A stretch of 64,000 nucleotides of DNA from Arbacia lixula (Eukaryota > Echinodermata > Echinoidea > Arbacioida > Arbaciidae): the NCBI GenBank assembly GCA_963669155.1, contig OZ022589.1, forward strand, positions 16,592,176 to 16,656,175, given 5' to 3'. Below the pieces are notes generated by a model. It was not told the origin of the DNA. It searched no databases and saw only the letters and a list, made by a program, of their open reading frames with translations. Below, one piece after another: positions 56,736 through 64,000 of this stretch (its first letter is position 1; each line of letters starts with the position of its first letter). Made by a program: the position numbers and the translations under genes.

Positions 56736-58207
56736 ATAATACAAACCCTGTATGTTGGTGGTGACTTCATAATGCAGTATTTTAGCAAACATATTTTCAT
56801 CTTTAAAAACAAACAGGGTCTTTATTTCTAGACTAGCAATTGTTTTGTTGACAGCAGTTCTGTCTGCCAGGTTGCATTCTGGGAGTTTCACTTCCTTCAC
56901 CTCTGTTGACCTCTGACCTAAGGGGTCAAGTTGGTCCTTCCTGTTTTCATACAGACTCAGGGCCTTTCCATAAACAAAAGGGAAATGAAAAATAAATTGG
57001 GTTTTGGATCTGATAATGAGATGCGCCTGCCCAGTTTCATCTTGCAGGGCTTGAAATTTAACCCCTGTCATGTCAGACTAAATGCTACTCTGTGGGATTT
57101 GTGTGTTTTAAGCCCTTATGCGGCTGATTAAATGCTGCTCTATGGGATTTATGTGTATTACTTGTGCAAAAATGCTCAGGTGCCGCATAAAGAGATAATT
57201 ACACTTTTCTAAAAGGGACAGTTATGTAAAAACAGAAAATGCCAGTGAGTTTTGCACAGAGAGTTTTTTTTTCCGTGAGCATTTGCATTCGTGATTAAAG
57301 GCTAAACCTTGCAGAGAACAGTTGAAGCTCTTTACATCTTCGTTCACTTATTTTTATAAATCTAAATTATGTTTATGAGAAAATCTCTTGCTCTGTCTGT
57401 TCCTGGTAGAAACTGATTTTTAATCAAGAAGTAAAAGATTTTCTCCACCCTCAAATTCAATGCGTAACATTTCGCATATTTCTCAGAGACCATATGATAT
57501 ATCTTATCCGTTTATCAGATTTTTAAACCCTGCGCAGTTTTCCTTAGCTTTTTCAATCGTAAGATTTCTTTAAAATCATTATTCTAGTCATACTTCACAA
57601 AGACTCTAACAAGTTTTTTGTGAGGGCGCATGTACGCCTATATTTAATATTTTAGTGGTAAATTTCAACTTTTATTTTCATTAGAACAATTATTTCCTCC
57701 AGTGCTGAAGAATTTTAAGAAAGCCAGGCATTTTATGGGATACTTATGATCATAAATACCTTTGACAGATAAATTGAATCGATACAAGCTTCAAACAGAA
57801 ATGTTTATTATTTCACATTGACTGCCAAAGCTTGATAATTCATACCTGTGCATGTATCGGTCTTTAAATGCTTCATATATACTACTACTTAGGCCATATG
57901 TTTCGCAGATTTTGTATTTTCGCGAATTTTGCGATTCGGGCGCTATTCGCAAATTTAAGATCACTACTTATCCACGATCGCGAATTTAACCACCAGCGAC
58001 ATTGTTGAATATTCTGATTCGCGAAATATTAGACTTTGCCAGATATAAGATCTTTAGGTTGTTTTAAGTAAATTACCCTCCTCTGAGGTTCTGATAATCC
58101 GCAACTACATTTGTGATCCAAAAGATAGGATGCTCTCTGTTGACCCTCTCAGTACCAAACAACGCTAGTCCGGCATCAGTGGTAACACGATGTATTGCCT
58201 CTGGGAC
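56736..58207. other. Non-coding, probable MRL intron
   Basis: A minus-strand open frame (56712-57071) has no domain and begins to overlap the MITE end. 57890-58030 is rich in TTCGCGAA-type words. No exon recognised. Confidence 0.4.
56907..56919 (-). promoter_or_regulatory. Perfect DR1 nuclear-receptor motif
   Basis: AGGTCAGAGGTCA on the minus strand is two exact AGGTCA half-sites spaced by one base, the class bound by HNF4, COUP-TF and RXR dimers. A GGGTCA-like half-site follows 3 bases away. It could be chance in 64 kb. Confidence 0.3.
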
Positions 58208-58370
58208 TAAAGGTCACCGCAGATGACACGATCCGATCCATTGTACGACTCTGCGATAAGCAGAAGCACAGGACCCGGTCATTGGACTTGTACAAGACCG
58301 TGACGTCACATTCGCAGATCTGACGACTGTAGAATCATAGCAAAATTGTGTCGTCTGTGGTGGCCTTTAA
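58208..58370. repeat. MITE (AAGGYCACCRCAGAYGACAC) carrying a CRE palindrome
   Basis: TAAAGGTCACCGCAGATGACAC at the left and GTGTCGTCTGTGGTGGCCTTTA at the right are inverted with few changes. The interior holds TGACGTCA (58301-58308). Confidence 0.8.
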
Positions 58371-59255
58371 GAGGCTGAATTATGAGGAAGAAGGAAGTGG
58401 TACATATACAGGTTATAGGTTCTGGAATGAAGACTAAGTAGGATGGGGACACCGGAACAGAATACCCTTACACGGTGTGCGATACAATTTTTATTTGAAA
58501 ATTGCACAGGTATGAAGCTGACCGTAATCACTGACATTGAGGAATGGCTGTGCAATAGATTAATTACCAAGCTCACGCCACAGCTAGCCAAGATTGAATA
58601 CTGCGTGGGTTGGCGGGAAGGAGGGTGGCCTTGTTTCCAGGCTGCTGTCAGGACAATTTCTTACCGGTGAAAATTTATACGGGTTCAGAGCAAGTAGCCC
58701 TCGTGAATAACAAAATAAACCGCTAAGAAATACTATTTAGAAAATAGTAAAACTTATAGTAATACTGTGTGGTTGTATTCTTTCAGGATAATTGGTCCAC
58801 CTATGGGGTGAAGAATGGAAAAGAGTGAAAAGAGGAGAGATCATTTTTTATTTTTATTATCTTTTTATAAAAGATTTTTTTTAGCTATAGTTTCAGTGTT
58901 ATAAACCGAAAATAGACCTAAACTTCTGGTTTTGCGGCGCACCGTATAAACTTAAACCAGCATTGGGCTGCTTCACAGAAGAATCCCATTTATCAAATGA
59001 AAAGTTAGGCCTATAGATGGGAATATAACGTAAGCATTCCCAAGATTATAACTAGATTTTCATACAATATATAGTATGACTTCAGAGTTCAATGTGAAGT
59101 AAGCATACGGAAAGAAAAAACGTGTTCCGAACCGAAAGTTTACATCCCAAAAATTAAAAGGTAAAAAAATTAGAGTGCCACAGACAGTCAGATTGGGAGA
59201 GCTCCATGTATGCGATAGAGAGAATTGAGTAGCTGACAGCCTAGAATCTAGGCTA
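58371..59255. other. Non-coding, probable MRL intron
   Basis: AT-rich; nothing recognised. Confidence 0.35.
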
Positions 59256-59460
59256 GGGGGGAGGTGGCGCAGTGGCTGTACTCTCATTGCAGCATCCAAT
59301 CAAAATGCAGACGGCCGGGATGGACATTGAGGCTTGCATTCTGGAGCTCATATTGGGCTGGCCTATCAACTATTAATTTCAGCAAACTTTCATTAATGAC
59401 CTTGACACCGTGGTGTATCATGCTGCACGTACACCTACTTGGGTACCTACTCTAGGTGTA
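59256..59460 (+). repeat. tRNA-derived SINE
   Basis: Starts GGGGGAGGTGGCGCAGTGGC, which includes a perfect pol III A box (GTGGCGCAGTGG at 59264-59275). A degenerate B-box region (GCCGGGATGGACA) follows about 50 bases later. The 3' boundary is uncertain. An AGCCTGG-family end (59239-59257) abuts its start. Confidence 0.6.
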
Positions 59461-59749
59461 GGCTAGCCTTTCTCGAAATCTGTTGGACATTTATATGTAT
59501 AGTAATACTTGTGGATCACAATTGGGTCTAGTATTACAAAACTAATGAATGTTCTTCACTTCATATACCAAGAAAAGGAATGAGGCGAAAAACAGGATAC
59601 ATTCCACCAGACCTGTTTTAGGGGCCATTAGTTGTGGTAGTAGTGGGATGGTGTGTATGTGGGGGGGGGGGGGCAGTACTTGGGTTAACAATGTCAACCC
59701 AAGGAGGAGGGGGGGGTGAACAAATATTTGCGGTGGCTTCTTTTTAAGC
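59461..59749. other. Non-coding with poly-G runs
   Basis: G runs at about 59660-59673 and 59709-59717; otherwise nothing. Confidence 0.45.
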
Positions 59750-60537
59750 CAGGGGTGGTATTCTGAGCACCGTTTTATCTTTGGTGTTTTATCTCTGTTG
59801 TAAGTCAGTGAGTTACAACAGCGCTAAAACAGTTGTTAAACGGTATTCTGAACACCGTTTTAACGGTGTTGTAAGTCAGGAAAACCACGCCCACCGCAAC
59901 CACTATAGCCAATAGGAAATGTTGTTAGAGGTAGCATATAAGAAGGTTTAACCAATCCGATTGCTCCCTTGGGCAAAAGCGCGCGAAACGCGCCTTGCTT
60001 TAATATGCGCGTTGTAGCGCTATATTTTGCGCTTAATATTTTGCATTGGCTTTTTTGCTTGTGTTAATGTTGTGTGCATGTTATGCGGGAGGATTAAAAA
60101 AACCACACAATTTGCTGAAGATAGTCATGGCAAAGGCTCGAAGAGGTGTGAGTTTTCTCGCAGAAGAGGTTGAGCGATTAGTTGTTGAAGTTGTAGTGAT
60201 AAAGATTGCCGCCATGGCATAACTATACAAAGTTAAAACACCATCCACCCTGTTTTATCTCACAGGCATATATTTGCATATGGGCAGAGTTACAACAGAA
60301 GATAAAACAGTCATCAGAATACCGTGTAACAGATATGGTTGTACTGTTTGCGCCTAAAGTTACGCGCGTGCGCACAAACTATGACAATGGCATGCGCGGG
60401 CAAAGAGAGAGAGATAAAACAAACGTTAAAACAGAGTTAAAACGATAGTTACAACAGAGATAAAACGGTGTTCAGAATACCGATAAGTTACAACAGACTT
60501 AAAACAGAGATAAAACGGTCTCAGAATACCACCCCTG
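59750..60537. mobile_element. Deleted DNA transposon (possible Harbinger derivative)
   Basis: The ends CAGGGGTGGTATTCTGAG and CTCAGAATACCACCCCTG are exact inverses. They extend to compound arms in which GGTATTCTGAACACCGTTTTA and GTTACAACAG recur a second time. The 788-bp body keeps a short start-like frame (60127-60222) resembling the N-terminus of Harbinger Myb/SANT proteins. No target duplication was evident, so the superfamily is tentative; the CAGGG end would also suit hAT. Confidence 0.7.
60127..60222 (+). pseudogene. Truncated Myb-like ORF start inside the transposon
   Basis: Thirty-one codons, MAKARRGVSFLAEEVERLVV and 11 more, before a stop. A basic start followed by F-x-x-E-E-x-x-x-L-V-x-x-V resembles the first helix of the Myb/SANT-type accessory protein of Harbinger transposons. 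It is too short to fold as a full domain, so it is a deletion remnant. Confidence 0.4.
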
Positions 60538-61733
60538 ATGTCATTAATCCACCAGATAATGCTATGAATTGTACCCTACGTGCGAATGTAATTTTTCAGA
60601 GGGGCCCCATTGTTGTCCGTGGGGGCTTGTTGGGGCTTTATGGAGCCAAAACACCCTATTCACACCCTTGGTTTTTTTTCACTGTGTCCAACGGGCTTGA
60701 TCGCAGACTAGAATTTGTTTTAGATTCTGCTCCACATGATGTAGAAACCAGGCCACGGAGCCACTGCCAATCAAGTCACGTTTGGACGCAAATTAATTGG
60801 TCACGGTCAGTGGATGGAGACATTTGACATTATCCTCAGCACGAAAAAAAGTACAGATACATGACCTACATACATGTACAGAGTCTAAAGACGCAAAATT
60901 AACTTCTGAATTTTAAATTAGTCTGAAATTGTCTGCATAAGATGTGTGTTGCAACTGATCTGAATGTGCTTGAAATTGTGTAGGAGTCAATGACTCATTT
61001 GTGTATGAATTCAAAATACATGTATACATTCATTTAGCATATCATGGGACTCCATACATTTGTTAAAGTGAAAGCGAATACATTAAGTAAGGCATATATG
61101 CCATAGTTTCTTAATCATGTTAACAAGTTTGATGCTTTTAATATATTTGATTGTAAGCAGTGAGTCCCTCTTACAGAGGAAATCAAATTATGGACGTGTA
61201 CATGTAGGTCCAGTTCATGAAATATGAAACTTGACAGTCATGTAGAATCCAAATAAAGTACACTGTATCTCATAACTTTTTAAATATAAAGAAGTATTGG
61301 CCAATCCTCCTTTATAGCTCTGCATTTACGGTGCCGTGAACATTGTAAACATTTACAGGAATTCTTTAAAAAGCAAAAACAACTGGCTAAGATTTTGCTG
61401 TGAATGTTAATCATACATGCAGCACGTTTCTTATTGTTTCTTCATGTGATCATAAAAGCCTTTAATTCATGCAACATGGTAAGAATAGAGGGGATGAGCT
61501 GGAAATGTAGGAAGCTGCCAAATATGTTCACGTTTTATGAGGAAATGGGCCTCATTTTTCTGTGCAATAATATGCCGCGTGATTGACAGGGATAACTCGT
61601 AAAAGCCTCCGTCCAGGAAGTGACACCATAGGGAAAATATTAAAATAAATATGCGGGGGCTTCTTTTTAAAGACTAATGTCATAGAATGAAAACCCCAAA
61701 ATATAATTTGCATCGTACCCAATGACAGGGCTG
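60538..61733. other. Non-coding, probable MRL intron
   Basis: AT-rich; nothing recognised. Confidence 0.35.
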
Positions 61734-61996
61734 GACACTACCGGGCACCTGGTACAGATGGGCACCCAGCTGTAGACCTCAGAACCCCTGAAGTCTAGAA
61801 AATTTAACAGCTAGGGGCCCTCGACACTAGCTGGCACTTGGTACAGATTGGCACCTAACTAAGACCTCGGAACCCCTAAAGTCGAGCAAATTTAACAGCT
61901 AGGGGCCCACGACACTAGCTGGCAACTGCTACAGATGGGCACCTAAATAGACCTCGGAACCCCTAAAGTCTAGAAAATTTAACAGCCAGTGGCCCT
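61734..61996. repeat. Three-unit minisatellite (88-89 bp)
   Basis: Units begin GACACTA at 61734, 61823 and 61911. Each runs through GGTACAGATGGGCACC, AACCCCTAAAGTCTAG and TTTAACAGCTAGGGGCCC with small changes. Confidence 0.92.
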
Positions 61997-62601
61997 ATAC
62001 ATAAAAAACCCATATTGGACGTCCAAACCCCTTTTCAAAAACATTTGCATGGAGCTCTGCCTGTGAGGATTTTATTTGTCAGGGCTTTTTCTTTTTAAGG
62101 GTACCATTGTGTAATAATTTAGGTCTCTTATATCAGATATATCTCAATTGAACATTCAAAACAAGTTTGAGATCCTGAATTTATTTCTAGATTGCCAGGG
62201 AATCATTTGTAATATCACATTTCAATAGTTCTGTCCCATAAACGTTACCACCTCATGATCTACATAAAACATGTAATCATTCGTAGCCAGCAAAGCCCTA
62301 CATATGTTTCATGCGAGCTGCATGTGTACACATTATAGCATGAAAGCGATACTACATGTAACTATCGTTTCTGCCGGTGATAGTTCACTGTAATGTACGC
62401 ATATTGATGTAGCGGACGTGCACAAGAAGTAAACTCGTGGAACAATGAGATACCTGATGTTCCACACGATGTATTAGTCAATTGCATTTTTCTCTAATTA
62501 CAGAAACATATGAGACACCACAACAAGATGATTGATATTCAATTCTAGTAAAAAAAACACAATGAAGCATTGTTTTTTTAATGCCCGGAAGTCCCCTTTA
62601 A
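61997..62601. other. Non-coding, probable MRL intron
   Basis: Nothing recognised. Confidence 0.35.
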
Positions 62602-63144
62602 AGGGTTACTAAATTAGAAAAATAAGTTCCCACTAATCTATGTAAAAATTATCCACTAAAAATGAATTTCACATTCGTTTGCCTCAATAAAGTCTCATCT
62701 ATAAGAAAATTTGAAAAAACGCACGCCTCCAGTGACGTATGAGAAGTCAAAATTCCATAGATTGTACGGAAGTCAACGATTGACCATTTTCGTAATGTAT
62801 TCACAACATTCCCTTAACTGCGTAGTAACGCGTTCACCTGTGTCTTGTCATTCAGATTGAATGGATGGAATGCACTTTGAATCTATTGTTGCTCCACAGA
62901 CAAACCGTGGACAAGCTTTGGGGTTCCCATTGGTAACGTATTGTTTGAATAGTGTGAATAAAACATTTTATTTACGCCGTTGGCATTGATGGCATTTTGA
63001 CTTCTCATACGTCACTGGAGGCGTGCGTTATTTCAAATTTTCGTCAAAATGAGACTTTATCGCGGTAAACGAATGTGAAATACGTTTTTAGTGGATAATT
63101 TTACATAGATTAGTGGGAACTTATTTTTCTAATTTAGTAACCCT
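62602..63144. mobile_element. TTAA-flanked fold-back MITE with about 155-bp arms
   Basis: The ends AGGGTTACTAAATTAGAAAA and TTTTTCTAATTTAGTAACCCT are inverted, and the arms continue through GACGTATGAGAAGTCAAAAT / ATTTTGACTTCTCATACGTC. TTAA borders both ends (62598-62601 and 63145-63148). The loop (about 62762-62995) is a different repeat also seen at 38165-38350 and 16795-16885. A Kolobok- or piggyBac-type mobiliser is inferred from TTAA. Confidence 0.88.
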
Positions 63145-63148
63145 TTAA

Positions 63149-64000
63149 CATTGTGCGAGCTAAATCGGCCTGAAAAAAAAATGAACCCGAGTGATACATG
63201 TGAGTATTTCTTGACAGTATGCAGTGATCCATGCTCGGCCATGGGTTTGGCACCCACGCAAATCATAAGCCTCCTCACACAAATTAACTCATACGAAAAG
63301 GAAAATAAAAATGTGGAGAGACATGAGATTGTTTTGGTTGGAATGCCATCATTAATGCATATTTTGACATGTTCAAGAACCATGACCATATTAGGTTTTG
63401 AATCTGAAAAGTGAGATTTAAAGAGAGAGCATCCCCTCGCATATAAAAACTTGAGTCTGTAAAAGTTTGCACAATTGATAATATTTAAAAGTTCCCTTCA
63501 CTTCATGAGGGGAAAAAGGAAGAATTAAAATAACATGTTCTGTTTGTTTTTTTAAACTTCAGCCACTAATGTACATGCCATTCAAACACACACTTTATAC
63601 AACTGAACTGCTTTAATACATCGTTGCAGCTGCCCACATATGTAAGATATATTTCCAGGTGCTTGCCTTGGTGAAGAATTTGAAGATGGAATTTGTTTTA
63701 TTGTGAAATCCACTTTTAAAGATCCTAAGGAGTGAAAGTCTGTTTTATATGGCAATGCAATTATATCCGTGATTGTATTGCATTCTTGAGGCGACGAATA
63801 AAACTCATTTATTGCGATGCTTCATAAGAAAAACTTTGTGTTATAATAGCTGCGTAATTCAGTATGCAGTAAGTTGTGTTTGTGATATGGGTTGTAATAC
63901 TTCACATAATATTTTCTCTTTGTTCAATAAAGGTTTTTTTTTCATATTCCAGCAGCTGTGGGAGAATTGAATTGCTGTTTAAAAAGATGAGAACTATAAA
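63149..64000. other. Non-coding to the window end
   Basis: No exon of the MRL gene recognised. The plus-strand frame at 63151-63414 has no domain signature. Confidence 0.4.

Noticed and set aside
56712..57071. 119-codon minus-strand frame with a plausible amino-acid mix
   Set aside because: No domain or splice context, and its end runs into the inverted terminus of a MITE. Kept only as a note; a protein search with no hit would confirm rejection.
1..64000. CRISPR arrays, bacterial operons or ribosomal RNA genes
   Set aside because: No short regularly spaced direct repeats with unique spacers, no operon-like gene packing and no rRNA-like conserved blocks. The sequence is eukaryotic throughout.

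Overview
This is nuclear DNA from a metazoan, most likely a marine invertebrate deuterostome such as an echinoderm. The evidence is spliced genes with GT-AG introns, long AT-rich non-coding stretches, many fold-back DNA transposon remnants, CR1/L2-like LINE ends, and the palindrome TACATGTA recurring through much of the window. The species cannot be fixed from the sequence alone.

Layout. (1) About 2.3-8.4 kb, minus strand: a complete four-coding-exon hydroxylysine kinase gene (HYKK/AGPHD1, predicted 392 aa). It has a probable 5'UTR intron and a candidate promoter near 8.2-8.4 kb. A broken partial copy of its last exon lies just past its stop codon. (2) 8.4-17 kb: no coding gene, several fold-back elements, and a candidate untranslated first exon ending at 16158 (plus). 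(3) 17037-22320, minus strand: a complete, very young Ty3/Gypsy-class LTR retrotransposon. It has 173-bp LTRs identical by eye, a 5-bp target duplication and one 1600-codon gag-pol frame. An 11-nt sequence abutting the 5' LTR is exactly complementary to an 11-nt stretch inside the LTR, which suggests Tf1-like self-priming instead of tRNA priming. (4) 22.3-50.7 kb: no protein gene recognised; LINE 3' ends, nested MITEs, purine tracts, and a pyrimidine-rich candidate promoter/5' exon near 40.2-40.4 kb. (5) 50738-52293, plus strand: two exons encoding the N-terminus of an MRL-family adaptor (Mig-10/RIAM/Lamellipodin). The rest of that gene (RA and PH domains) must lie to the right. The first donor site is continuous with a GA microsatellite, and a duplicated 33-nt exon-like piece sits between the two exons. 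(6) 52.3-64 kb: a large intron, or intergenic DNA, of this gene, holding more fold-back elements, a tRNA-derived SINE, a large element with a residual Myb-like start, a minisatellite and a candidate conserved regulatory block.

The two host genes are unrelated in function: hydroxylysine catabolism and Ras/Rap-to-actin signalling. Most of the remaining recognisable structure is repeat biology. At least a dozen families can be told apart. Two nested insertions carry enough flanking symmetry to read the target duplications (TA and TTAA) directly.
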